A stretch of 64,000 nucleotides of DNA from positions 894,037 to 958,036 of the forward strand of contig VZQC01006590.1 of the NCBI GenBank assembly GCA_009823505.1. Reading direction: 5' to 3'. The stretch is from Rhizomys pruinosus (Eukaryota > Chordata > Mammalia > Rodentia > Spalacidae). Below, in pieces: positions 22,584 through 32,845 of the stretch. The notes below the pieces were generated by a model. It was not told where the DNA came from and ran no database searches. It worked only from the letters and a program-made list of their open reading frames with translations. Made by a program: the position numbers and the translations under genes. How positions within the stretch are numbered: position 1 is the stretch's first letter; the number at the start of each line of letters is the position of its first letter.

Positions 22584-23834
22584 TCATTCAAGGGGTTCTG
22601 GGTCTGTGAACTGTCTCAAGTCTGGAAACCGGTCAACTGGGCGGGATTCGCTACTCCTAAAATCAAATGTTGACTTCCTGTCATTCGTTCTAGAGCTTTT
22701 CTGCTTATACAGATCAAATAAAAACTTAGTAGGCTTCTTATGTATTTGGTTCCTGGGAACACCATGATTAATTAGCCAGTTCCAAAGATCATTTCGGGTC
22801 ATGCCATTATAGGTATTGTTTTGCCTTTGCCACCCATTATGATAATTACTGTAACTACGCTCATCTGGCCTTCTGCGATTCAGTGCTGCCACCTGACGCC
22901 TACCCTGAGGTCCTGTTAGACCTACTACGTGTACATTTAATTTATGCAAGCGAGCCACAACTTCTCTAACTGTAAGATCTGGCATAAGAAATAGAGCAAA
23001 AACAAAGCTCTTCAAATGTTCTGGTGTCTCTCTCAGTACTTTCCATCTTATAAATTCAGTGAATGGCATGTCCTCTGGGTCCTCATATTGTGGAGAATGT
23101 GGTTTTACACTTCGAATCCACTCGAGCATGCCCATCTGCCTGACCCTCACAATCCCTTCATCAATACTAAGCCAAGGAATATCAGGCATCTCTAACTCGC
23201 TGTTAGTAGGCCATGTTTTAATAAATACATCAGCCAACCATTCAAATAAACTTTTAACACCTTTTTTAACTGCTCGAGCTTCCATGTTAAACCTAGAATC
23301 TCTACTCAGTGGGCTCATATCGATAAACTCAGTATGATCCAATTTTATATTCCTTCCACCATTATCCCACACCCTTAAAATCCATTCCCACACATATTCC
23401 TTAGGCTTCTGCCGGAATGAATCAGCAAACTCATTAATTTCTTTAGTAGTATATCGCACCTCCTCGTGGACCACACTTTCTATCTCACCTTGAGGGGCTT
23501 GCTTAGACTTCAATCTGGTTATAGGTCTAGAGGCAACAATTGTTGGGCCCTGAGGGACATTAGCTCCCACTGGGAGGGGGGGATTAGTTTCCTCAGGCAA
23601 GGGTGGGGAGGAGGGATCTGCAGGGTGTGGATTCTCTGCTGAGGGTGGGGAGATTAATTCCTCAGATAAAGAAAATCCCTCAGAATCCGAGGGTTCAAAA
23701 TCCTCATCATCATGGTTCTCCCACACATCTCCATCCCAAGTTTCAGGGTTCCACCCTTTCCCCACCAGTGCTCTCACTTTAACTGCTGACACTCTTCGTG
23801 GCTGGGAATTAAATTTGCATTGTAAATCAGCCAA
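22584..23834 (-). pseudogene. ERV-L gag, capsid and C-terminal part
   Basis: A 417-codon open frame that begins without an ATG (TTG at 23834) and ends in TGA at 22584-22586. It has an acidic, proline-rich first third, then a helical capsid-like region (about residues 140-300), then a basic Arg/Asn/Gln-rich tail. I see no CCHC zinc knuckle. It is the downstream part of gag, separated from the N-terminal part at 23837-24271 by a one-base shift. The frame continues into pol after the single stop. Identification rests on position between the leader and pro-pol. Confidence 0.8.
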
Positions 23835-23836
23835 AC

Positions 23837-24271
23837 TTATAATAGGGCTCCAGCTTGATTTTCTGCTGCTTTAGCTCTTTGGCTGCTGGAAAGAAGATGC
23901 TCTTCCAGAGCACACTTGGAAACTTTTAAACTGTTGTTTCGAATCTGGAGCTGGTCAGTTTTATCACTGAGCTCCTTATTTTCCTCTATCACTTTATCCA
24001 GAGATGCTAGGAGCAACCAGGCAATATCATTATTTTCCTTATTTTTCTGCAATTTCTCAAACGTTTTATATATAGAGTCACTAAATTTCTTGCTTCTCAC
24101 AAGAGCCAAGTTAGGTGAGTCAAATGGATCTATTTTCATAATTACATCAAATAGTCTGCACCAAGGATTATCATTCCTCTTCATGCCACCAGCAGAGCCA
24201 TCACTAACTCTAGGCTTCATTGGGTTGGAAAGCTGGCTCCAGAAATTACCTTGCCCACTAAAGAAATTCAT
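23837..24271 (-). pseudogene. ERV-L gag, N-terminal part (frameshifted)
   Basis: 144 codons from an ATG only about 20 bases after the primer site, which fits the short leader of this group. Residues 85-140 are rich in Glu, Lys, Leu and Asn in heptad-like spacing and probably form a coiled coil. It ends in TAA at 23837-23839. The rest of gag continues in another frame, and that frame is open across the stop, so a single indel near here is the simplest explanation. Confidence 0.8.
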
Positions 24272-24292
24272 CCTTTCAATTCTGTTTCTCTA

Positions 24293-24310
24293 GAACCATT
24301 TCTGGTACCA
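24293..24310 (-). promoter_or_regulatory. ERV-L primer-binding site (tRNA-Leu type)
   Basis: On the minus strand TGGTACCAGAAATGGTTC begins five bases after the 5' LTR. The TGGTACCAG start fits the Leu-tRNA primer known for ERV-L elements. Confidence 0.8.
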
Positions 24311-24315
24311 AAATC

Positions 24316-24787
24316 TGTATTAGTCAGGGTTCTCTAAAGAAACAGGAGTAACAGGATGAATATATAGCTATATACAATTTATTGATTTGCTCACATGACA
24401 GAGTTCAAGTATTCCAACAGTAGCCACGCCGCACTGGAGAGGCTGAGAATCCAGGGAACTGCTCAGTCTGCAAGGCTGGATGTCTCAGTACTCCCAATCT
24501 GGTGCTGAAGGCCCAATGGATTCCAGGAGATCTGTCAGTCTCTGGACACACTGGGATCCAAAGGGTTGATCACAGCAGCAAGACAAACTCACCAGTGAGA
24601 CAGAGGCAAGCTGCAGGAAAAAAGGGACCAGCTCCCTCTGCCATGGCCTTTAATACTGCCTGCTGGCAGAAGGTAATGCCCACATTTGGGGTGGGACATC
24701 CGGGTTGAGGTAGTCTAATCTGAAGATCCTTTTTCTCATATTTGTTCCTTAGTCCAGTAAAGTTGACGCCCAGGATTAATCATCACA
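24316..24787 (-). mobile_element. ERV-L 5' LTR (MLT2-like)
   Basis: 472 bp, same termini as the 3' LTR. The TATA position (24647-24655, minus) reads TATTAAAGG instead of the TATAAAAGG of the 3' copy. Confidence 0.88.
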
Positions 24788-24792
24788 GGGGG
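24788..24792. repeat. ERV-L target-site duplication (right)
   Basis: GGGGG, the counterpart of 18238-18242. Confidence 0.7.
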
Positions 24793-25050
24793 GCAGAACA
24801 ATTCCCTGCACGGGCTGTGTAAGAGAGAGCCAGGGGCCTGGTTTCCCCTGTGCTTCCTTGGTAGAGAGTGGCTTTGTTGTTCAGAGGTGGAAAAGCAAGC
24901 AGGGCTGACTTCCTGTTCCTGCTTGAGCTCCTGCCTTGATTCCCCTCAATCATGACTGTAACCACGAGATGAAATAAACCCGTAATTCCCCTAAATTGCT
25001 TTTGGTCATTATGTTTTATCATAGCAACAGAGAGCAAACTAGAAATAGAG
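24793..25050 (+). mobile_element. URR1-like hAT-Charlie transposon, right part
   Basis: Continues the element cut at 18242: 'gttcctgcttgagctcctgcc', 'gatgaaataaaccc' and 'ttgcttttggtcattatg' near the 3' end, as in URR1. Confidence 0.7.
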
Positions 25051-27099
25051 CCTTCAAAAACATACAGGACAGACTAACTTAAGAAAACCTAGTATTATAT
25101 CAGCTTTAAATTGCCGTTACTAGTAGAACATCTTCTCAAGCATTGAAATGAGTATTATATACCAATATAATTTAATGTATTTAAGTCTCCAGAAACTGAC
25201 TATTCATACATGTTTGAGTTCTGGAAAGGGAAAATGGTTTTGTTAAATGATGTTGAAAATTAGTTCATTTCAGTGGTAATAAAAGTGATGGCCTGTAAGA
25301 TTTAAAATATATGAATAAAGGGAAAACAAATCTTTGTATTACCAAATGTCTTGTTTAATTGAATTAAACAAATAAAAGTGTAATTGGTGCATATTTTAAA
25401 ATAAAACATATCATTAGTATGTGCTGTGGTCATTCAAAATTGCTATTTCTATTGTGCAGATTTGTTGTAACTTTTTGGTAACAATTTGACTTCACTGAAG
25501 GGAGCAGTAACCCCTTTGAAACACATCTATGAATAATAAGTTGCTGTTTTTATTTGCTTAGAAATCAAAAACTGAAAAGACAGTGGTCTGGATGGAATAT
25601 TTTGATGTTAGTGCAGTGTCTGTTATGTGTATATTTTCAGAACAAAGAGAAAGGAAAGATGGATAAAGACACCAGAGAAAATATAATCAGACCGACAGCA
25701 AATGCAATATTTACTGGATCTCCTCATCTGATAACAGCACTGGAAGAAACTAGTTTCAAATATGTTAAATTTTCAGATTGAGAACCTTTCATAAAGTAGA
25801 TATTCAAATGTCTATAATTCTAGAAGATTGTATATTAAGTAAATATCACTGTGCTTAATTACAGCCCTATACAGTTATACTGTTTTGTAAATTCTAATAA
25901 TATTTCCAGTCTACTAAGATTGTGTTTTCACAAAAATGTGGAGCTGCTTTGTTTTGTAAGTCAAATAATGAAATGGTTTTCTTCTGTTTTGTAAACTAAT
26001 ATGGTTCCCACAGGTGAGCAGGAGCTTCAATCCCACTTCATGAGCTGGAGGTAAGATCCACTCCTATAAGCTGGAGATGAAGTGCCCTTGTGGGAGTCTG
26101 GAGCTGTGGTCTCTTCTCTGAGCAGGAGCTCCAGTCTCCTCACATGAGTTCCACATCCCTCTGGTAGCCCCAGTGTGAAGCAGAGTAAAGCATGGAGGAC
26201 TTTCTTATCAGTTTCAGTCCTCTCTGAATGACTACTTTCCTCACTGCCCTCTCCCCTGAGGTCCCAATTGTGCATTGCAGAGTCTTTGCCCCTTATGCTG
26301 GAGATGGGGGGGCAGTTATTTGCAGATTCTGGCCTTGGAAGGACTGATTCTCTGGAACAGACCACCTACATCCCCCTGTGTTCCTCACTCCACATGTGGT
26401 CCTGGATAGCGAGACTTTGATGTTGGAACTATCCCATTATCAGGCACCAAGAGGTTTTCCATTACTCATAGCCACAGTGTGCCTTCACATATGCCCTAAC
26501 TGAAATCACAGTAAGAAATAAAAAGAAAGAAATAGAAAGTACTCTAGTAACCAAAAATATGTAATTATATTTTGGAATATAATTAAAAGTTTCTATGTCT
26601 ATTATAATTTTGTTTGCTGAGAAAACTGAACTACCAAGCTTCAACAATAATGTGAAATTTCTCATTGTTCCAATAATGAGAGTTACCATTCAGTCCCTTT
26701 CCAAAATTTCCAACCCATACAAAGTTTTTCAATTTAATCATGTTACTTCTTAAAGAGAGCAATGCTATTGAAATATTTTTAAGTTAAAAAAATAGATTTT
26801 GATAGGTGGGTGTTTTATCTCATATTAACTTATATCTCAAATTATTTTATTTATTAAATGAGTAAATATCACAACAATTGAAGATTTATAAGACTTTATT
26901 GGATGAAAATAATTATACTGTACAAAATTATCTACAATATTCATTGAATTTTCCTGAAGATTCACTGATTAACTTTAATACACACTAAAATTTTCGTACA
27001 CATGAAAATTTTATATGAATTCTACTGAAAATTCCCTAATCTCCTTAAAGAAAAGTTGACCTGTGTAAAAATAAACAAAATTTTTTTTTACACCTTAGC
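25051..27099. other. Unassigned intergenic sequence
   Basis: Very AT-rich. A GC-richer patch at 26000-26460 has two similar 'gagcaggagct(t/c)ca' blocks and may be an old LTR, but I cannot name it. A 75-codon plus frame at 25554-25781 follows a polypyrimidine-AG, but nothing else supports an exon. Confidence 0.35.
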
Positions 27100-27146
27100 C
27101 TTTGACAATAGAACAATCCTCATCTAGGATTGTTCTATTGTCAAAG
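27100..27146. repeat. Perfect 21-bp inverted repeat (hairpin)
   Basis: Left arm 27100-27120 (starts ctttgacaat) is the exact reverse complement of the right arm 27126-27146 (ends ttgtcaaag). A 5-base loop, catct, separates them. Confidence 0.95.
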
Positions 27147-27206
27147 CACTTACTCTAAAAGTTCCTGTGTGATAGATGTAGAAGGTGAATCAACTGAACA
27201 CTATTC

Positions 27207-27478
27207 AAATATACAGATATACAGGGGCTGGAGAGATGGCCTAGCGGTTAAGAGCGCTGACCGCTCTTACAGAGGACCTGGGTTCTATCCCCAGCACCCA
27301 CATGGCAGCTGAGAACCGTCTTAACTCCAGTTCCAGGGGAACCAACACCCTCTTCTGACCTCCGTGGCATTGCACGACATGAGTGCACAAACCTACATGC
27401 AGACAGTACATTCATACATATACAAATATAAATAAAATTAAAACAACAACAACAACAACAACAAATATACAGATATAC
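27207..27478 (+). repeat. Young B2-type SINE with 16-bp target duplication
   Basis: Body 27224-27461, starting 'ggggctggagagatggcc', ending in an (AAC)n tail. Flanks AAATATACAGATATAC at 27207-27222 and 27463-27478 are identical, so the insertion is recent. Confidence 0.92.
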
Positions 27479-28559
27479 GGCCATGCCTGCCTGCTACAGC
27501 ATTGTTGTATTAAACCCAGAACATTCACCAGGACCCTGCACAGACAGAACTTAGGAAAACAGAACCATAGCTGTGACTCTTGAGGTGACAGTCTGCTAAT
27601 TAAAACCATTCACTCTGATTTAAAGTTGATTCATGCACATGCATTTACTGGAAAAACTGGCTTTTCAAAAGATTATCTGACAAATAGAAAATGTCTAATA
27701 ATAAACCTTGCAAAACACATACAACCATACACACTGGGCAGTAAGGGTGGTGGAGGCTGCAGAGGCTATAGCATCCAGGGACTTCCCCAGAAGCCTCCAT
27801 TTCTAGATCACATTAAAATGCCATTATACTAGAATTAATAATAAAGCATTTTATTCTTGAAAATTGCTAATGATTTAGAACTTTGTTCTCCAACAAAAAC
27901 AAGAAAAAGTGATAAAAATATCAAGTGACTGTTTTGGTAATAGGTTTGATTTAACAAATTTATACCATACATATATTGTGAATATATTGTTATTGCAAAA
28001 CACATTTCCTATTATACGATGCATATAATTTTTCTGAATTATAATTTAAAAATGAAATTTAAAAGAATACAATATGAAAAGTATCATCAAAAGTGATCCT
28101 TGGACTATATTCATCTATTTAATTTTCTAGTAGATTACTTCAGTAGAAACATAATTAGAAAAATAAGAGAGAATATTCCAAATTTTATTTTCATTTACAA
28201 ACAGCAAAGAAGTTTAAAGAGAAGGAGAATTGGGGGGAAAGTTTGGGACCTGGTATCTACAGACAGCACAGTATAGCAAAGATCAGGAAAATGTATTAGA
28301 ATGATCACCTAACCAACCAATGAAACAGACAGTCCGACCCAGCAGAGAGACAACTGATGCAGACACGGTTAGATCAGCACACTGAACACTGATGCAGACA
28401 TAGACAGTCCTCCCCTGCCAGATTTCACATCCTCTGTCATTATAGTAAGGCCTACTCTGTCAAGTTTCGGTCCCCAAATGCTCTTCAGAATGCATCTATG
28501 CATTTACCCACTGTAGCCTTGTTAACCTATCCAGAATCACACTCCTAAAGAAAATCTCT
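27479..28559. other. Unassigned intergenic sequence
   Basis: AT-rich. A stretch near 28310-28410 has a loosely repeated 'ctgatgcagaca' and 28410-28500 resembles part of an old L1 3'UTR. No gene seen. Confidence 0.35.
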
Positions 28560-30215
28560 CTCCTGGCCCAGATAGTTGTGCCCAAGGCTGTTGGTGCTTT
28601 CTGAGCAGCTAAGGAAAAGTTGGGGGGAGGGGGACTTAGGGGCCCCCAAGAGTGTTAGGGAGGACCAGAGGTGGCCTGAGGGCACTTGGATCCTTCCTGA
28701 TTGCAATTCAGTGCTACAGACATGACCTGATGGTGTTGGGACTCACTGGACCCAGGCACAGACCTTGAAGGGGACCAGTGGGCAGACCACGGGTGACATG
28801 TGGTGGTTCTGTGAGTACATCTCATTGGGCAGGTGACTGGGGCTTGCCATACTTTTTCGAGGAGGACTCTGGGTGTACAGCAGCAGAGGTGTTGTGACCT
28901 TCCAGCCCACAGGGCTGGGTGCACCTGGGGCCCTCAGGGTATGGGTTCTGCAAGCCTGGGGGCTTTGGGCCTTCTTGGGAGTTGCATAGCTCACCATTGG
29001 ATTATCTATTTACTGATTGGGTGAGGGGTGATGGTCCTTCCAGTGCTAGGATAGAAGTGAGACTTTGGAGCCTAATCCAGCCACACCTGCACACCAATTA
29101 AGAACTCAAGAAAATCACCTGAAGAATGTAATCAATATCAGTCTTAAACTCAACAAAGAAACACCCAAGCTTCACATTAGAACCACAACCAACAAAAGCA
29201 ATCCAAATGCCTAAAACTAAATGAAAAAACAATAATATAAAAAACTCAAGTGGACCTCTACCAAATACTAATTACCATATTGAAGAACCCTATACTGAAG
29301 ACTCCTTAGATATAACTCAGGATATAGATCTTAAAAGAACAATTATAAACATGATTAGAGAAATTAAGGAGTTGAAGCAATTTTTAATTTAATTTTTAAT
29401 TTAATTTATTATTTTATGTGTATGAGTGTACTGATTGCACGTAGGTCGGTGCACCCTTGTCGTGCAATCCTGCAGAGGTCAGAAGAGGGTGTCGGATTTC
29501 CCTGGAACTGGAGTTAAAGATGGTTCTCAGCCACCATGTGGGTGCTGGGAATCGAACCCAGGTCCTCTGTAAGAGCAGTAGGTGCTATTAACTGCTGAGT
29601 CATCTCTCCAGCCCCATGAGTTGAAGCAATTTAAAGAGTATATAAACAAAGAGTCAGGGACCCAAAAGAAGATTGGGATAAATTAAAAGAGGACATTGAT
29701 AAATTGCAGAAGGAAATTACAAAATATCTAGAAACAGTGAAGAAAATTCAAGTTGAATTGAAAAAAGAAATGCAACATGCACAATCCACTTGGAAAGGAT
29801 GGGAGTTTCAATAACAGAATGGATGAAGTAGAAAATAGAATATCAATGCTAGAAGACAGAACGGAAGAACTGAATTGATCAAGTAAAGATAATGAAAAAA
29901 AAAACTTTTTAAAAAACACACGGATGGAATAACCAGGAACTGTAGGACACTGGGAAAAGGCCAAATTTATGTATCATAGGGTTAGAAGAGGAAGAAGATG
30001 CACAGGATAATAGTATTGCACAGATTTTCAACAGAACTGTAGAGGAAAATATTCCCAAATTAATGAAAGAGATACCTGCACAAAAACAAGAGGCATAAAG
30101 AACACCAAATAGACAGAACCAGAAAAGAAATTTCCCATGCTATGTCATAGTAAAAGCACTAGATATTCAAAGCAAAGAGAAGATACTGAGAGTGGGAAAA
30201 GAAAACATGTCACTT
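28560..30215 (+). mobile_element. Old L1, 5'UTR and ORF1 (plus strand)
   Basis: GC-rich 5'UTR-like sequence to about 29070, then A-rich ORF1 sequence with coiled-coil coding ('gaaaattcaagttgaattga', 'gacagaacggaagaactg'). Frames are broken. ORF1 stops abruptly at 30215. The next part of ORF1 appears, on the opposite strand, at 40290 reading down to 39988. Confidence 0.7.
29384..29617 (-). repeat. B2-type SINE with 15-bp target duplication
   Basis: Minus-strand B2: T/A-rich tail at the left, 'tcatctctccagcccc' at the right. GAGTTGAAGCAATTT flanks it (about 29369-29383 and 29618-29632), interrupting L1 ORF1. Confidence 0.9.
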
Positions 30216-30898
30216 ATTTTTTTTTAATTAGTTTTTATTGATGCTTTGTGCATTTCATACATTTTTTCCAATTCAGTTCAGGCTTATTTCCCTTTCCCTC
30301 CCCCCCCACCCCATCCCAGATCATGCATTCTGCCATAACTGTCCTGCATCTTTCTCTCAGTTTTTTTTTTCATTTTTAGCTATAAGTGATAATCCATGAG
30401 TACAAGCATCCTTCATGCAAAACCTATCTGCAGGCTGTTGTGCCCAAACACCTACAGCCCCACCATCCAGTGGGGGGTGACAGGTTGTTTGTTCAATCAA
30501 GTTGATCAAATGAGTGTCCAGACTACATTGCTGTAGTTTCACCATTCACCCCAATCGCAGCCCTTACATTCTACCACGCCCCCTCTTCCGCAGGTTGTTC
30601 CCTAGGCTTAGAAAAGGGGCACAGGTGGATGAGAGGTAAAACAGTCCACTCTCTCTGGAGCTGTTGACTTGGACTCTGGTCAATTCTGGCTGTTTCCTTT
30701 CATGGGCTGACAGTTTGTCCAGGAATAACCTTTCGATCCTACTAATGAAGAACAAGCAATTAGATATATAGGTATTTAAGCAGCACTAATAGTTATGGTA
30801 GGTTACTTTAGCATAGACACATGTTTGGATATGTTAATCCATGAATTACAATTTTCCCCCCTGTTAAATATGACAGGGTCTTACTGTGGCTTATAACA
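30216..30898 (-). mobile_element. L1 3'UTR copy 1
   Basis: Minus-strand L1 3' end with its T-run at the left. Nearly the same sequence occurs at 40430-41090 on the other strand, with differences that are largely single-base gains and losses. It stops at 'gcttataacatct'. Confidence 0.85.
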
Positions 30899-32561
30899 TC
30901 TCTTTCCTTTTTTTTAAACATTTTTTTTTTTTTTATTGATTGCTTTGTGCATTTCATACATCATTTCCAATTCAGTTCAGGTATATCTCCCTTCCCTTCC
31001 CCACCCCACCCCCACCCAACCGAGATCATGCATTCTGCCATGACTGTCCTGCATATCTTCTCTCAGTTTTTTTTTTTCCATTTTTTAGCTATAAGTGTAA
31101 TCCATGAGTACAAGCATCCTTCATGTTAAAACCAACTTGCAGGCTGTTGTGCCCAACCCCACAGCCCCACCTTCCAGCGGGGGAGTGAGGGGTTGTATGT
31201 TCAATCAGTTATAAAAAAATGAGGGTCTCAGACTACATTGCTTGTAGTTTCCCCCTTCACCCGATTGCAGCCCCTTACATTCTACCATGCCCCCTCTTCC
31301 GCAGATTATTCCCCTGGGCTTAGAAAAGGGGCAGCAGGTGGATGAGAAGCAGAACAGTCCACTCTCTCTGGAGGCTGTTGCTTGGATTTCTTTGGTCAAT
31401 TCTGCTGTTTCCTTTCAATGGGCTGACAGTTTGCCAGGAATAACCTTTCGATCCTCAATGAAGCCACAGCAATTAGATATATAGGTACTTAAGTCAGATT
31501 AATAGTTATGGTAGGTTACTTTGGTATAGGAACCAGTATGTTTTAGATGAAATGTTATCCACGAACTACATTTTTCCCTGTTAAATATGAACAGGGTCTT
31601 ACTGTGGCTTACCTTGATTACTCCTAACCTTTAGAGATGTAAAGCTTGTTCGGCAATCAGCCATGGTCATTCCTCCAAGAGAGAGCCAATAGCCGATTAG
31701 ATTTGGGGTATACAGAGTATTTGGCTGCCTCTGCTGCACAGTTATTTCCAGGCAGGTGAGGTGTAGCTGGTGCTGACAGGTGGAGTCTTGTGACTCAAGG
31801 AGACGTATATATGCTTTATTGGTTTAGTAGGCCCTAGTTAACACTCTCTGGTTTCCACACCTTACTGTACACTTGCATGTGTGGTCCTCAATGCATCTTT
31901 CCCATGTTAACATTCAGGTCTTCAGCAGCAGGGCCTTATCGCCTCTCTTCTTGCAGGTATCCGTTTTAGAGGCAGGAGCCTTTACCTTTTGTGGGCCTTA
32001 GATTCCCCTGTTGCCAACATCTCCCTGGTCGAATAATCCAATTACTTGATGTCAGAGCTCCTGTATATCAATATATTTTTCTAAGCACATAGTTTAAAGG
32101 ACATTAGTATTTATTTGGTTTATCAACAGAGAATTAATCTTTTTCACAGTTCTCTATGTCTATTAGTCAATTAAGAAGGATTATATTGACCTTTTTATAA
32201 TAGATTACCTCTATATAGTTGTCTCCCAATTTTACAGTTGTGGAGCGAACTCATCATCGTCATATTTCTCCTGTTCTGGGGGATGCAAGAAAGTCTCTCA
32301 TATCAAAACCCTTTTGCAGCACCTAGAAGGTAAGTTTCTCATTAGGACTTCATTATAAATAGTTGTTACATGTAGGGGCCACAGTGGGGTTCCGATGTTT
32401 AAATGGCATGTCTGAGGCTTTTCTTCCTTTTGATGTTCAGACGGGGTCAACCCTTCAGTTGGCACTTTCTAGTACATCCTACTCAATGCTAAGCTGATCT
32501 TTTCTTTCTCAGATCCGTTAAGTGTGTGACGTTTTGTCCTGTTGGAACAGCAAATCTTTTC

Positions 32562-32845
32562 CCAAGTTAGTTTTTTTTTTTAAATTTATTTATTTTTGTA
32601 TGTGTCATTGAAATGTACTGTCTGCATGCAGGGTTTTTTTTTTGCACCCGTGTTCGTGCAAATCCCGGAGGTCAGAAGACGGTCCTCGATTCCCCTGGAA
32701 CTGGATTTCCTCGACTGATTTGAGTTACAAGATGGTTTCTTAGCCGCCAATGTGGGTGCTGGGGATCGAAACCCAGGTGTCCTCTGCAAGAGCAGTCGGT
32801 GCTTTTAACCGCTAGGCTATCTCATCCAGCCCTTCTCAAGTAGTT
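32562..32845 (-). repeat. B2-type SINE in L1 3'UTR
   Basis: Minus-strand B2 at 32571-32833 with many single-base insertions relative to sister copies ('gtgttcgtgcaaatccc', 'ctcatccagccc'). Imperfect flanks 'cccaagttagtt'/'tctcaagtagtt' are the likely target duplication. Confidence 0.8.

Larger units (their letters stand above)
18243..24787 (-). mobile_element. Near full-length ERV-L (class III) provirus
   Basis: A 6.5-kb minus-strand provirus with 5' LTR 24316-24787, tRNA-Leu-type primer site, gag, pro-RT-RNase H, integrase, dUTPase and 3' LTR 18243-18712, and no env. The 3'-terminal dUTPase and lack of env are hallmarks of ERV-L. The LTRs differ at roughly 45-50 of 470 positions by eye, about 90% identity, so the insertion is old but younger than the URR1 element around it. 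Coding regions are mostly readable but broken: a frameshift in gag, nonsense codons and frameshifts in the integrase/dUTPase part, and altered RNase H and integrase catalytic residues. As it stands it cannot produce a functional particle. Confidence 0.93.

Noticed and set aside
25554..25781. Possible exon after a polypyrimidine tract and AG
   Set aside because: Single weak splice-like signal with no matching donor, family similarity or neighbouring exon.
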